A stretch of 64,000 nucleotides of DNA from Sesamum alatum (lineage: Eukaryota; Streptophyta; Magnoliopsida; Lamiales; Pedaliaceae). Shown here in pieces: positions 22,357-33,704 of the stretch. The notes beneath the pieces are model-generated. The model was not told where the DNA came from and ran no database searches. It saw only the letters and a list, made by a program, of their open reading frames with translations. Every line of letters begins with the position of its first letter. Within the stretch, counting starts at the first letter, position 1. A program made the position numbers and the translations under genes. The stretch is taken from positions 27,881,395 to 27,945,394 of the forward strand of contig JACGWO010000004.1 of NCBI GenBank assembly GCA_034509735.1. The letters are read 5' to 3'.

Positions 22357-23888
22357 GCAGTAAGGGTACTGTGGACTAAAAGGTTACCGAGTTATGATAT
22401 TTGTCTTTTCAGTGTCATTCAGATTGGTTATATTGTAGCTGAAATTTCTGGCATATGAGAGCGTATTCTTATAAAGGCTCTATTTTCATGTAACGTATTC
22501 TTATAAAGGCTCGCTTACCTAAGGTATTAGAAACATATATCTCATGTCGGCCTGTCCTCAAACCATTTTTGTTTCTCCTTTCTGTGTTTACTGGAAGTTT
22601 TTCTCTGTTTTTCTGTCCCAAATCAAGGTGAATTGAGATTCCAAGAATCTAGTTTGCTATGAAATACAGGCCTCTCTTGATCACCGATCCTCGGCTTCCA
22701 TGTAACTTTTATTGTTGAGTTAAAACAATGTAAGAACAGTGGAATCTCTTGTCGAAATCCTGTGAGGCTCCCACTCTTTCTTGTGGTTTCGCCACGAGCG
22801 TTCTATTGTTTCCAAGGGGCTTGCGAAAGATGTAGGTTGAGACAGCAAAGCGCCATATTATTCTGTCTGTATGTGAACTGAGTCTAGGATTTTGATTGTG
22901 GATACAAAGTTGTTCCAAGAATACTTACATCTCACCAAGTACTTCCCTGCATTTCATGTCAAAATCTACATCAGCTAAGGGTCGAGCCCAGATTCTTACA
23001 AGTTGCCTCAGTTTGCATCATCAGTACTCTCGAGTCTCGACCCAGATTCTTACAGAAGTTCCCTCAGGTTGCATCATCAGTACTGGAAGAAACTCTGATG
23101 TTTAGTTGTTGCATACTTGAGAAGCCATTAATTTCTGTCTTACACCACATGGTGATGAATTGGCTTTTGTTCCATACATCAGAAACATGCCTTTATTTCA
23201 CCATCTGGATAGCTATTGTGATTTTTGTTTTTAAAATTTGTATTGTATTATATTCGCATAAGTTGAGTGTTGTGTGCCACGGTGATTGACTAGTATGATA
23301 AGATGTGACCCTTTTCTTCCTTTCTCAGCCCTACATATCTTCTAGATGAGTATCAAAATTTCAGTTGACTTATTCACATCACAATTCGTTAAGGGGCTGT
23401 CTACTTTGCATGATGGGTTATGATTGAAAGGGAAATTTGGGTTTATTCATGTTTAACCATCGTTTACTTTGCCTGATTTGGACCCGTAAGAAATCCCACA
23501 AGTCCGGTTAAGTTCGACATCCGCTCAGCTACGAAGATTACTCAATCCTGCAAGGCTTAATTTTCGGCTCCAATGTTCTTCTACCTTATTGTCCATGGCT
23601 TTTGAGAAAAAAGACTAATGACATTCAAGTTTGTTCGAATTATCTGCATTATTCAAGACATCAAAACTTGTTGTCTGAAACCGGTCTCCCCCCTTCTCTG
23701 AAAATCGAAGTTCCCATTTTTCTACTCCCTTCCTCTCTCGCTCGTATCTTTTGCTTCACGTTCAGAGGGGGTAAGCATAAACTATAAAACAGGATTTGCT
23801 CTTGGAAAGCAGTGAGGGGAAAACCTGTTTCCTGATTTGCAGCAAACTCTTAATTTTTCATAGTTTTATTGACGAGATTTTCAAGAGG
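22357..23888 (+). other. SCP2 3' region and spacer
   Basis: No coding region is convincing. It holds the SCP2 3' UTR, a short near-tandem duplication (CCAGATTCTTACA at about 22987 and 23043, with CATCATCAGTACT repeats at 23015 and 23072), and the leader of the next small gene. A CTTATAAAGGCTC phrase is repeated at 22466 and 22498. Confidence 0.45.
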
Positions 23889-24109
23889 ATGGAAGCAAAT
23901 TCGGAAAGCAATGCGGGAAGCAGTGGCGTAAGGAAGATAATGTCGCCATGCGACGTCGAGGCGCTAAACAAGTGTTTGGAGGAAAATAAAGGAGATCAGA
24001 AAAAATGCCAATGCAAATTGAAGCTTTCAGAGTCTCATGCTCCATCAAGAAGCCGAAGGCATCATCGGATTTAGCTTCGATAATTTCAATCTTGGTTCTT
24101 CAAGTTTAA
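23889..24109 (+). pseudogene. Small twin-cysteine (CHCH-like) protein gene, apparently frameshifted
   Basis: From the ATG at 23889 the frame reads an acidic/Ser-rich start, then MSPCDVEALNKCLEENKGDQ and KKCQ, a pattern I associate with short plant CHCH-type (twin-Cys helix) proteins, which are often mitochondrial intermembrane-space proteins. In that frame it then turns basic and stops at 24072-24074. In the next frame (+1), from 24011, the sequence reads MQIEAFRVSCSIKKPKA and runs to a TAA at 24107-24109, supplying the missing second CxnC helix. One base appears lost near 24008-24012. It may be a pseudogene, an allele with a shifted tail, or an assembly error. Family assignment is from memory and moderate. 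Confidence 0.5.
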
Positions 24110-25094
24110 TTGAGTTTCAGCTACCCTTTTTGCCTGTATTTCTACCCCTTTCATCTACTTCAGCTACAGCTCGAAGTCGAGCGGCTCCCGGCAACGTTTT
24201 CATCGGCCATTCTAAGAAAATTCAACAGATCCAGACACCAATGGCGTGCATTTACAAGGATTAATTTGAAAATCAGAGCAATACCAGCAACACTCACTTA
24301 TGCCCTAATGCCCAAATGCAAGTGGCGGTTGGAGAGTTGTTAGAATGTAGCTCGAGTCTGTGAAGGAAGCGAGAGACGAGGACTAATTCGTGGTAAAAGG
24401 GTAACATTGAGAATTTACAATTCAAACCTATAAGTTATCATACAAAGTAAATGAGTCCTTAAAAATGGATGAAAAAATCAGACAGTAAAATCTACTATTT
24501 ACTTTAGGTGATAACAAGAGTACATTTATTTTAGGATAATTATATTTACACCCCCCACCTATTGTCCATTATACAAATCATCCATACATTTTGAAAAATT
24601 ATAGAAACCACCCCTAATAGACTTTAAAACTCAAAAATACCCCTATTGACTTGGTCAAACTTTAATATAAATTTTGAATGACAAAAATGCCCTCAAGGGT
24701 GTTTCTGTAATTACCAAAAGGTAGAGGGGATGTTAATGTAGGCCCATTTATATAAATATTACATAAAAAAAAATATTTGCACGTGTACTGTCAAAGCGGT
24801 ACACATTGCAAAAATATGGTCGAGCTCGCAACCAGCCATTATTTTTATTTTATTAAATAACGGTCGCTGGCAAAAAAAAATTGTTAATTTATATTTAATT
24901 TTTACTAATTATATCTTATTTTATTATTTCAAGCTAATTATGATTAATTTATTGCAATACAATAATGTAATTATAATTTTAAAATTCTTTTGCAAATAAC
25001 TAATAAACTTAAAAATTTACATAAAAAAATATAATTACAAAATTAGATAATGTCCGACTGTCCCACAATTACGTCTTTGACGTTGTCGCCTAGG

Positions 25095-26460
25095 TCATCG
25101 TATTTCCGGACTTGATGGTTTATTTTGTTCTTGATCGTCAATATCGGCATGAATTTGTAACCAACTAGATGATGCTGTAGAATTCGACTCCACTGGATCA
25201 CGATATGCACTCCATGAAAGAAATTGAATAGGTGAAACACTACGTACTGGTGCATATGTTTGATTCATGCCAAGACCAATGTCAAGTTCAATATTTGTGT
25301 AATGACCTTCTGTATGTACTGGCATGCAAGGAGTCGACTGAAACCAATCATTTTGTTGAGGCGGTTCAGGCACGTAGCAGTCTTCAGTAAAAAATTGAGA
25401 TGTATGCACAGTAGATGGCCCAGCTATGTCAACCTCAGGTGTATCTCTTTCTACTGTGCAAGCTGATCTCCTGCTACAAATTCGCGTTTGTCTGTTGGAT
25501 GTGGACGGAACATCATCTTGTGGCAATGGATTTTGAAGGACCATACCTTGTCCCACTCGTTGATTTGTTGCAATTTGAACAACATTTCGATATATGTCCA
25601 AATGCGTTGTCATTGCTTTACGATATGCCTCTAGTTGATCGGGTGTAGTTTCACAACGTATTCGAAGGGTTTCCATTTGGTCAAGCTAAAGTGAACTGAA
25701 TATATTATAAGTGTGTAAGTTTAAAAGTGTGAAAAGCAAAAAAGATGATTAAAAATAAGTATGTTGACGATATAACATACCACCATTTGCCACGATGTTG
25801 CATGTCCAGGTTGGCACCCGCTTCCAACACGCATTTGAGCAGATGATGATATGAAACAACGTGTAATTTCATCATACCACTCCTCATATCCATCTTCTAC
25901 AGTTATTTCATTGGATATGGGGGGGTCGAAGCACAATGGTCTTATTTCGTCTTTGCCATCAAACGATATATTCGATGTGTCGCTGATACCAATCTATTCC
26001 CACACGTGATGAACGAGAGATACGATGTAGTTGCATGTCGCGGTCATTTTGCACTTTTGGAATATTTTGCCTCATCCCGAATTGGCGAAGAACTCGTTCG
26101 GGATGGTGCATCTCCACAATTGCATAGAAGATCAGAGGACATGACGATGTCCACAATTGTGGGTTGCATTCTTGTGGCAACTCCCAAATGCATTGCAAGC
26201 TCATATCATACGGCTGCCAGCAGAACTGGAATAAAGAAAATGTTGTAAATTCGAGTTTAATTAATTATAGTATAAAAATGTAAATATTTTAAAATACCTG
26301 ATCGTGCGACATGCAATCCAATACTTCTCTCATAGCTCGAATGGTGTGATGCACTGTTGATGTAAATCTGAGTTTGCCATTTCAATAGGAACCATATGGT
26401 GGCAATGGGAGGATACGGTTTTCATCAATAACATAGTGCTCCATCTTAACATAACATTTT
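25095..26460 (-). pseudogene. Plant mobile domain (PMD) protein relic
   Basis: Minus-strand pieces show the PMD order (family of MAIN/MAIL1 and the so-called serine/threonine phosphatase 7 long-form homologues). 26300-26460 has RFTSTVHHTIRAMREVLD, and 25959-26232 has FYAIVEMHHPERVLRQFGMR and SRSSRVGIDWYQRHIEYI. 25780-25960 has EEWYDEITRCFIS, and 25095-25676 is a low-complexity C-terminal tail (METLRIRCETTPDQLEAYRK). The pieces are linked by plausible introns, but in-frame stops (just before RFTST, and TGA after RHIEYIV) and a frame change in a C run near 25920 break it. PMDs are known both as host genes and as cargo of MULEs and Ty3-type elements. Confidence 0.75.
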
Positions 26461-26544
26461 GTTACAATGGGTCTCAATGGACAGACCATCCCCAAATCTG
26501 TTAATAGTAAAATGACTTATTAATAATAAGATTTGAGGATGTTG

Positions 26545-27339
26545 TTCAATGCTGGCCTCTTATCTGCCGTAAAAGACATTCTTGACTTTGTTCCTCCTCG
26601 CAGTGTGCATAGATATTGCTTGAGGCATGTGTGTTCAAACTTCAACAATCAGTTTAAAAACGTGCAATTGAAAGATCTTTGTTGGAGAGCTGACTCATAA
26701 TATCAAATTAGAAAATTTAATCGCACCATGGATGAGATTAAGAGTATAAAACCAGAAGCACACCACTGGCTGGAGCAAATTGAAAAGGAAAAGTGGACAG
26801 CTTCTCATGACGGTGGATGGCGATGCGGTATTTTGACCACCAACGTGTCCGAATGCATCAATGGGATTTTAAAAGGGGCATGCCGCCTTTCTGTGACTGC
26901 AATTGTTGAAATGACTTTTAACCGCTCAGTCCATTATTTTTGTGAGAGGATGGCAAGGAGTAATACAATGATAAACAACAATCAACCGTGGACGGATTAT
27001 GCATATAAAATGTTCCAACGGTGGTCCGCCAGATCTGTCGAGCATGTGGTCATGACATTCGATCGAATTGACCAGACTGCCTCTGTGGTTACAAGACATT
27101 ATTATGGACAGGGGTGTAACACTCACGTTGTAAAAATTGCAACGCAGGAGTGTTCATGTGGTAAATGGAATCAATTTGGAATACCATACTCCCATGCTCA
27201 AAAGGTATGCGCTGCATATAGGCTTAACGCTGCATCAATAGTTAAGCAATATTATGCTTTAATGCCTTACCGAATGACATATTCTGAATCTTTTCAACCG
27301 ATAATGGCGGAAGACTATGGGGATATTCTCAATTTTTAA
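26545..27339 (+). pseudogene. MULE transposase C-terminal part with SWIM finger, broken
   Basis: From 26545 the frame reads FNAGLLSAVKDILDFVPP, then RYCLRHVCSNFNNQFKN and LKDLCWRADS, followed by TAA (in the position of the usual AxxYQxRKFN helix), then MDEIKSIKPEAHHWLEQI, NVSECINGILKGAC and a SWIM zinc finger ECSCGKWNQFGIPYSHA. The family pattern is CxC...CxH; here the third Cys is Tyr, so zinc binding is probably lost. SWIM fingers lie at the C-terminus of MULE transposases. The DDE catalytic domain is absent. The frame ends at 27339. Confidence 0.85.
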
Positions 27340-27996
27340 TTGGTCCACGACGATACTCTTCATACATCAACTCGTGCGGGTTGACGCCAAAGTACCCGAA
27401 TACCTAATCAAATTGATTGGGCACAAGCTCGTGCACGACAACAAATTCGCAGTCAATCCCGACAAACCAAGGTCATCGAGCCAAAATAACGTCCAAAGAC
27501 AGGATTGTAGACGGCAAAATAATGTACCAAATACTTGAATACACATTTTTATGTAAGTTTTTAGTGTATTATTTTTAATTCTAAATTTTTATAATCATAA
27601 TTCTTTAAATTATCATAAATTCAATTATTTTTATTTTGTAATGAATAATAATTAGCTTGAACTAATAAAATAAAATTTAATTAGTAAAATAAAATATAAA
27701 TTATCGGTTAATATAATTATACATTAAATATAATTAAAAAAATAAATTAAAAAAAAGGGGTTGCTGTCCCTGGTCGCTAGCTGGGGAAGCGACCGCCAGT
27801 TGCCGGCCCTATTATAAAAAAAAAAAAATTAATGGTCAGTCGCGAGCCAAGCTCGCGATCGGCCATATTTTTGCAATGTGTACCGCTTTAAGCGGTACAC
27901 ATGCAAATTTTTATTTTTTATATAATATTTATATAAATGGGCCTCTTAATGTAATGCTATGATGATGAGTAATACGACTCCATATACTTTTTTTTA

Positions 27997-28769
27997 GGAT
28001 TAAATACAGTTACCACACCTGAAGAATTTATCCTACATCAAAAAAAACTGGCCTTCTAACTCCTTTCATTTTTAAGTTCAAAAATTCTATTTTACCCTTA
28101 CTAAAAATTGCTTTTTGAAAAAAAAAAGTTAAAGGAATTTTTAAAATGCCAAAACCACTCTTTTTTTTAAACTTTGTCTAATTCTAGTTTCACTTGTTCA
28201 TCGAGCTCTTTTTATTTTTGTAATCCTAAAGTACTTGGAGCTCATTTTATTTTAGTTTTCCTTGTTTGTCAAACCAAATTAAAAATAAATTTATACATGC
28301 ATATATATATATATATATATTTACTTAAACAAATATACAATTAATAAAATCAAAAGAGCTGATCATGAGCTAATAACAAAATATAAAATTAATATATATT
28401 TTTATATATGGTAATTATATAAATGTGGTAATTATATGATATATAAATTTATTTTTAACTTGGTTTGATAAATAAGTGCAACGAAAATAAAATGAGCTCC
28501 AAATATTTTAGATTATAAAAATAAAAAGAGCTCGATGAACAAGTGAAAATAGAATTAGATAATTTTTTTTAAAAAAAGAGTGGTTTGGTATTCAAAAATC
28601 TCTTTAATTCTTTTTTTCATAAATCAGTTTTTAGTAAGGGTAAAATGGTCTTTTTGAATTTCAAAATTACTGGTTTTAGAAGGTCAGGGGAGTTTTTGAA
28701 GGTTTTAATACTTTAGGGGGGTAATTGATGTAGGATGGATACTTCAGGGGTGGTAACTGTATTTAACCC
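27997..28769. mobile_element. TIR element inside the larger foldback element
   Basis: Left end GGATTAAATACAGTTACCAC, right inverted GGGTTAAATACAGTTACCAC. The arms run over 150 bp (both contain a TTTAGTAAGGGTAAAA-type phrase) and enclose an AT-rich, hairpin-rich middle with GAGCTCATTTTATTTT in inverted copies near 28230 and 28480. It sits in a T run, so the target duplication is not resolvable. No coding sequence. Confidence 0.75.
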
Positions 28770-29125
28770 TTTTTTTTATTATTTCTATCAAACTTAAATT
28801 TAAATTTAAATTATTTTATTAACTTTTTTTAATTGATTATAGTTTTTAATAGTTGAAATATTAAATTATTCAATTAATATATATTTATAAAATTAGTTAC
28901 TAGATTATAAGTTTAATTTAAAACATTATCATACTTGAATAAATTTTTTGATATTATTAAAACTAAAAAATTATTTATCCTCTATTTTTATTTATAATTA
29001 AATTTTAATAAAATTAATATATTATACTTCAAAACAATTTATGAGTTTTATATAAATCATATCAGAATTAATAAAACAAATAATTTATTTATTAAAAAGA
29101 TATTTTATTTTTTTAAAAAAATTAT

Positions 29126-29240
29126 CGTCACCCCCGCCGCCCCGCTTGTGCCCTCCTCATCGCCTCCCCGCCTTCGCCCAACCCCTCATCCACTTTCGCC
29201 CGCATTCGTTGTTGCTCTCCTCCACCTTCATCTGCTATCT
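29126..29240. other. GC-rich island in an AT-rich foldback centre
   Basis: About 115 bp of C-rich plus-strand sequence (CGTCACCCCCGCCGCCCCGC onwards) bounded on both sides by A/T-only runs. It is directly followed by an ATATATATGTAC tract. No protein is recognised. Confidence 0.6.
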
Positions 29241-29818
29241 AAATATATATGTACAAAAATATAAATATATATATTATGTATAAATATATATACATATATG
29301 TATTGTTTATTAATTATAGTAAAATTTAGATACAAATAAACATAGTGGATAAATAATCTTTTAATTTTAAGAATCTAGAATAATTTATACAAATGTGATC
29401 ATTTTAATGTAAATGTATAGCCTAGTAACTAATTTTTAGTAATATATTAATTGAATAATTTAATATTTCAATTATGAAAAAGTGTAATTTATGTAAAGAT
29501 TCAATAAAAAAAAGTTAATAAAATGATTTAAACTTAAATTTAAGTTTGATATAAATAATAAAAAATATATATAGGATCATATTACTCATCCTCATAAATA
29601 TTACATTGACACTCTTCTACCTTTTGGTAATTATAGAATCACCCCTGAGGGCATTTTTATAATTCAAATTTATATTAAAGTTTGACCAAGTCAATAGCGG
29701 TATTTTTGAGTTTTAAAGGCTATTAGGGGTGGTTTCTGTAATTTTTCAAAAGGCATGGACGGTTCGTGTAAATGTGCAATAGGTGAAGGGGTGTAAATGT
29801 AATTATTCATTTATCTTA

Positions 29819-30981
29819 TCCAACGTTTTTATCCAAACAGGCCGAATCCATCAGATTTCTCATCCAGAAAAGTAAACGGCCCCTAACTGTATGCCAAGAA
29901 GGGAAATTTCTTATCTGAATCAAATTTGATTGAATCAAATTAAACTCAGAGCAATGTGATAGATAAACTTATAATGTGGTTGGACACTTTTCCTGAATTG
30001 TATACTAATCACACGACAAATACATTACACCTCATATAATTAATTTAGGTTCAATTAAACTTGATTGGAATTAAAATTTCCCGTCAAGTAAGTCCAACCC
30101 AACCCATACCATAGCCAAAATTCCCAGGCCGAACCCTTAATTTGTCGGGTGGTTCCAATTTGGTTAATGGGTTCTGTCAGGCTAGTTGGGATGGTCCCTG
30201 AAAAAAGAAAGCACGACAAGCTAGCAAGAATGGTCCCCGACGAAGACCCTCTAATGCTTAAGTCGGCTCAAATCCGAGATGACAAAACTGCGATATAAGT
30301 AAACTAGTAGGTCGAATGTAATCAATAAGTCTTACCATAAATGCGGTGGAATAGTGGTACTTATATGGCTAAATGCATGTACTTGCCTGGTCCACGTGGC
30401 TTCATCTCAAGACTTAAACTGTCATATAATAAAGAATCTAGATCTTGTATCTCCCAAGGCGGGTCGCTGATTCGGGTCAATCGCGCTACCCAATCCGACT
30501 GCGTTATTTGCAAGTTCTAGACCCAAATATGATTTTGATCCTTTTCCAAAATTAATACTTGTCTGGAATAATTCCAACTGGCCCGCGTTCTTCTAGATGC
30601 AGGAAAAAAAAAAAGTGATCCATTTCCTGTTCAAGATCCAAGTTTTTCCTACGTTTCATGTTATCGACAAGTAGAAACAGAAGCTGGACTAATGAAAATT
30701 CTTGCCCAGCAGTCACATCGATAGTTCCATCATCCCTAGTCTGCAGATAAAAAGTCAAGTATAAGTCATGGTTAAAGAATAACAGTCTTAAAAAGAAATG
30801 ATTATAGTAATAACTTCGTGCCCCATACGTTTAGTAAAGGCATGTTGAAAAAACAACATTCCTGACAAAAAGAAAATCCTATTTACATACTTATCATTAC
30901 ACCAATTTTGGATATACATATATATAGCTCTGTAGAATTTGTAGTCTCCAAGTGATAGCCAAACAAGAAGAATCAACTATC
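29819..30981. other. Spacer upstream of the alpha-amylase gene
   Basis: The part at 29930-30080 belongs to a dispersed family also present at 58980-59167 and 61211-61445 (ATGTGGTTGGACACTTTTCC and TGAATTGTATACTAATCACA phrases). The ORF at 30552-30758 on the minus strand starts near a CTGCAG acceptor-like site and reads DDGTIDVTAGQEFSLVQLLF; it may be an exon fragment of an unidentified gene. A TATA box for the amylase lies at 30919-30926. Confidence 0.4.
30919..30926 (+). promoter_or_regulatory. Probable TATA box of the alpha-amylase gene
   Basis: TATATATA lies 56 bp before the start codon, a spacing that would give a leader of roughly 20-30 nt. An inverted TATCCA (TGGATA, 30910-30915) just upstream resembles part of the amylase box but is not conclusive. 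Confidence 0.5.
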
Positions 30982-32803
30982 ATGACTACTTCTCTAATTT
31001 CTTGTCTCTATGTCGTTTTTGCTTCGTTCCCTTCTCTTGCAGCTCCTACCTTATTGTTTCAGGTATGTTCGACAACTCCCATGTATGATTGTGTTAATAT
31101 TGTTTGATTTTGGTGTGTTGTTGGTGAACAACCTCGTCATCTAAAAGTTTAAATGACTAGAATTGAAATTATTTAATATTTAATATCTGTAACAGTTAGG
31201 ACACGTGGTGATGATCATTTGGTGTTTGTTTTCTGTGGGATAAGGGGTTCAATTGGGAGTCGAGCAACAAGGAAGGAGGATGGTACAACTCGCTTCTTAA
31301 TGTTGTACCCGACATAGCTAGTGCTCGGGTAACTCATGTTTGGCTTCCTCCACCCTCGCAATCAGTTGCACCTCAAGGTTCGACACATTTAGTTCTCCAA
31401 TTTATATGAATTTTTGAAACGGTCTAAAAATTGAGAAAATTCGACACATTCAATCCTTTGCTTTAAGAAATTTTCAAAATGGTTCAAAAATTGAGAAAGC
31501 CCAACACATTTAGTCCTCCGTTTTACGGGATTTATGGGACTAAATGCATTGAGTTTTTTAATTTTAGGACTATTTTAAAAATTTCGTAAAATATAAGACT
31601 AAATGTGTCGATATGTTATTTCTGTTGGTGGGAGTTTCAATTCACATTGTTATACCAGGGTATTTGCCGGGAAGGCTGTATGATCTTGATGCATCCAAAT
31701 ACGGCAACGCAGCCGAGCTGAGAACGTTAATCAAGGCGTTACACGACAACGACATCAAAGCCGTTGCCGATATTGTGATAAACCACAGAACTGCAGAGAA
31801 GATGGATGCAAGAGGAATATACTGCATCTTCGAAGGAGGAACGCCCGACGACCGTCTCGACTGGGGACCGTCGTTCATCTGCAAGGACGACGTCAAGTAT
31901 TCCGATGGCACCGGGAATCCTGATTCAGGAGACGGCTATGATGCTGCTCCTGACATTGATCATCTCAATCCGAGGGTACAAAAAGAGTTGTCAAGCTGGC
32001 TGAACTGGCTCAAGAACGACATCGGGTTCGATGGATGGAGATTCGACTTTGTCAAGGGATACTCCCCCAGCATCACCAAGATTTACATGGAAAACACCAG
32101 TCCAGATTTTGCAGTTGGTGAGCTCTGGAACTCTCTTGCGTACGCCCCGGACGGAAAGCCGGCATACAATCAGGACCGGCATCGGGCCGAGCTGGCGCAG
32201 TGGACGCAGAGCGGAGGTGGGGAAGTCACAGCTTTCGATTTCACCACAAAGGGAATCCTCCAGGCTGCTGTGGGAGGGGAATTCTGGAGACTGAAGGATT
32301 CCAATGGCAATCCTCCTGGACTGATTGGCATTTTACCGCAGAACGCTGTTACATTTATCGACAATCACGACACGGGATCGACACAGAACATATGGCCATT
32401 CCCTGCAGACAAAGTCTCACAAGGATATGCTTACATTCTCACTCATCCTGGAATTCCATCAGTGGTAATTCACTAGCCCGTTGTTTCTGCAAGCGATACT
32501 CTAAATTACCACGTCGTGTTTAACTGAACTGCTCGTTTCGGTCTGCAGTTCTATGATCACTTCTTCAACTGGGGCAAGAAGGACGAAATATCCAAACTGA
32601 GCGCGATCAGGGCGAGGAACGGTGTAACGGAGACGAGCAAAGTGGACATTTTGGCTGCTGATGCTGATCTCTATGTGGCAAAGATTGACGATAGAGTCAT
32701 AACGAAAATCGGGCCGAAGATGGATCTTGGGAACCTGATTCCACCAGATTTTCAGGTTGCTGCCTCTGGAATTGATTATGCTGTTTGGGAGAAACAGGCC
32801 TGA
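30982..32803 (+). CDS. AMY1: Secreted alpha-amylase (GH13), AMY1-like
   Basis: Four exons, 30982-31062, 31245-31377, 31659-32464 and 32549-32803, join in frame to 1275 nt, 424 residues, close to Arabidopsis AMY1. The first 20 residues ([20 protein letters not shown]) are a signal peptide, so the enzyme enters the secretory pathway. Family motifs follow: [32 protein letters not shown] and [14 protein letters not shown]. The catalytic residues are D201 in [15 protein letters not shown]226 in VGELWNS and D309 in FIDNHDTGS. The C-terminal part ends [15 protein letters not shown]. It hydrolyses internal alpha-1,4 bonds of starch. Intron positions split the conserved Gly of APQG and the IPSV/FYDHF join. 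No defect is seen. An AATAAA at 32989-32994 is a possible poly(A) signal. Confidence 0.96.
31381..31612. repeat. Small inverted-repeat insertion in amylase intron 2
   Basis: Intron 2 contains CGACACATTTAGTTCTCC at the left and an inverted ACTAAATGTGTCG near 31600, with CGACACATTCAATCC and CCAACACATTTAGTCC repeated between. It is probably a MITE-like insertion. The exon borders are unaffected. Confidence 0.5.
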
Positions 32804-33360
32804 GATATGTGTGTGCAAAGCAATGCAAGTTATGCAGCATAGGTAAGAAGATAACTTTAGTAAGTTGCAGAATGTGTTGAACATGCAATGGAATTCTGTT
32901 CATAGAATGCTCTTAGTTTTTCCTCTGTGTTAGGTGTGAAAGATGTTTGCAGTCATTGGACTTCCTGCTACAAATTTTCAGAAAATTAAATAAAGTCAAA
33001 CTAATTCTTATGGATAGTTGTCGCTGCTCACATCCATTCTTAGAAAATCGATTATTAATAAGGAGGGATATCCGTTATGGATCCTCTCCCAATTGATCTG
33101 GAATGGGTAATTTGTAATTCATGTGGGCTCTTTGTAGACGGACCTACATCAGAAACTCACATGTGGATCATTCTCTAGAAATAGAATAGGGAACGTGTAA
33201 CTCACACCCTCGTACAGGGTGGACTCTACATGGCCATTGGATGGGGAACTTGTAACATACTCCACCCAACCAACGCACGTCGTGACCTACATCAGATACT
33301 TACATATGAATTCCCCTGTGCTGTCAGTAGGAACCCGCCTCCGATACCACTTGTTTAAAG
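32804..33360. other. Amylase 3' region and spacer
   Basis: After the 3' UTR there are degenerate direct repeats around 33090-33330: TACATCAGAAACTCACATGTG near 33147, TACATCAGATACTTACATATG near 33290, and GGAACGTGTAACTCACA / GGAACTTGTAACATAC. No coding region is recognised. Confidence 0.4.
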
Positions 33361-33370
33361 GCCCAAATCC

Positions 33371-33704
33371 GATTCATTTATATTTATATTATAAAAAATA
33401 TAAATTATCATAAAAAATATAAATAAATATAAGTGTACCGCATCTAGTGAGACACTTATATTTTTGTGGTTGGTCGCTAGTTGAACTAGCGACCAACCTT
33501 TTATTTTTATTTATTTATTAAAAAAATGACCCAAGATCGCGAGTTGTCAACTAGCGACCAACCTTTTATTTTTATTTTTTATTAAAAAAAATAACCCAGG
33601 CTCGCAAGCCCAACTCGCGATCAGTCATATATTCAAAAGTTCACTCCTTTTGGCGGTAGACTTGTAATTTTATTTTTTAATTATTATACTAATATAAATG
33701 GGCC
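33371..33704. mobile_element. Non-autonomous relative of the MULE, with target duplication
   Basis: Left end GATTCATTTATATTTATATT, right inverted GGCCCATTTATATTAGTATA, the latter like the MULE termini at 24741. Identical GCCCAAATCC flanks (33361-33370 and 33705-33714) form the target duplication. The interior has a near-perfect palindrome, GGTTGGTCGCTAG through CTAGCGACCAACC (33460-33500), and GCTCGCAAGCCC / CTCGCGATCAGTCATA blocks like those in the MULE arms. 334 bp, non-coding. Confidence 0.85.

Larger units (their letters stand above)
24741..27943. mobile_element. MULE with plant-mobile-domain and transposase relics
   Basis: The ends are inverted repeats: left GGCCCATTTATATAAATATT, right inverted GGCCCATTTATATAAATATT. 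Inside each arm follow GCGGTACACAT and a GCTCGCGA/GCCATA block. The flanks GTTAATGTA (24732-24740) and CTTAATGTA (27945-27953) form a 9-bp duplication with one mismatch. The host inverted repeat's other arm near 29585-29605 shows the site without the insert. It carries a broken PMD gene on the minus strand and the C-terminal part of a MULE transposase on the plus strand, transcribed divergently. The transposase lacks its catalytic DDE part, so the element is not autonomous now. Confidence 0.88.
24534..29808. mobile_element. Long-armed inverted-repeat element with two nested insertions
   Basis: Termini are left GGATAATTATATTTACACC and right inverted GAATAATTACATTTACACC, flanked by ATTTATTTTA (24524-24533) and ATTTATCTTA (29809-29818). 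The left arm is split by two insertions: 24534-24740, then 27945-27996, then 28770 to about 29025. Pieced together in order it matches the right arm (29808 back to about 29300), roughly 500 bp per arm. The short centre contains a GC-rich island at 29126-29240. No coding sequence belongs to the element itself. A 9- or 10-bp duplication fits a Mutator-like origin. Confidence 0.8.

Noticed and set aside
24037..24343. 75- and 77-residue frames after the CHCH-like gene
   Set aside because: They overlap the probable 3' end and UTR of that gene and show no family similarity.
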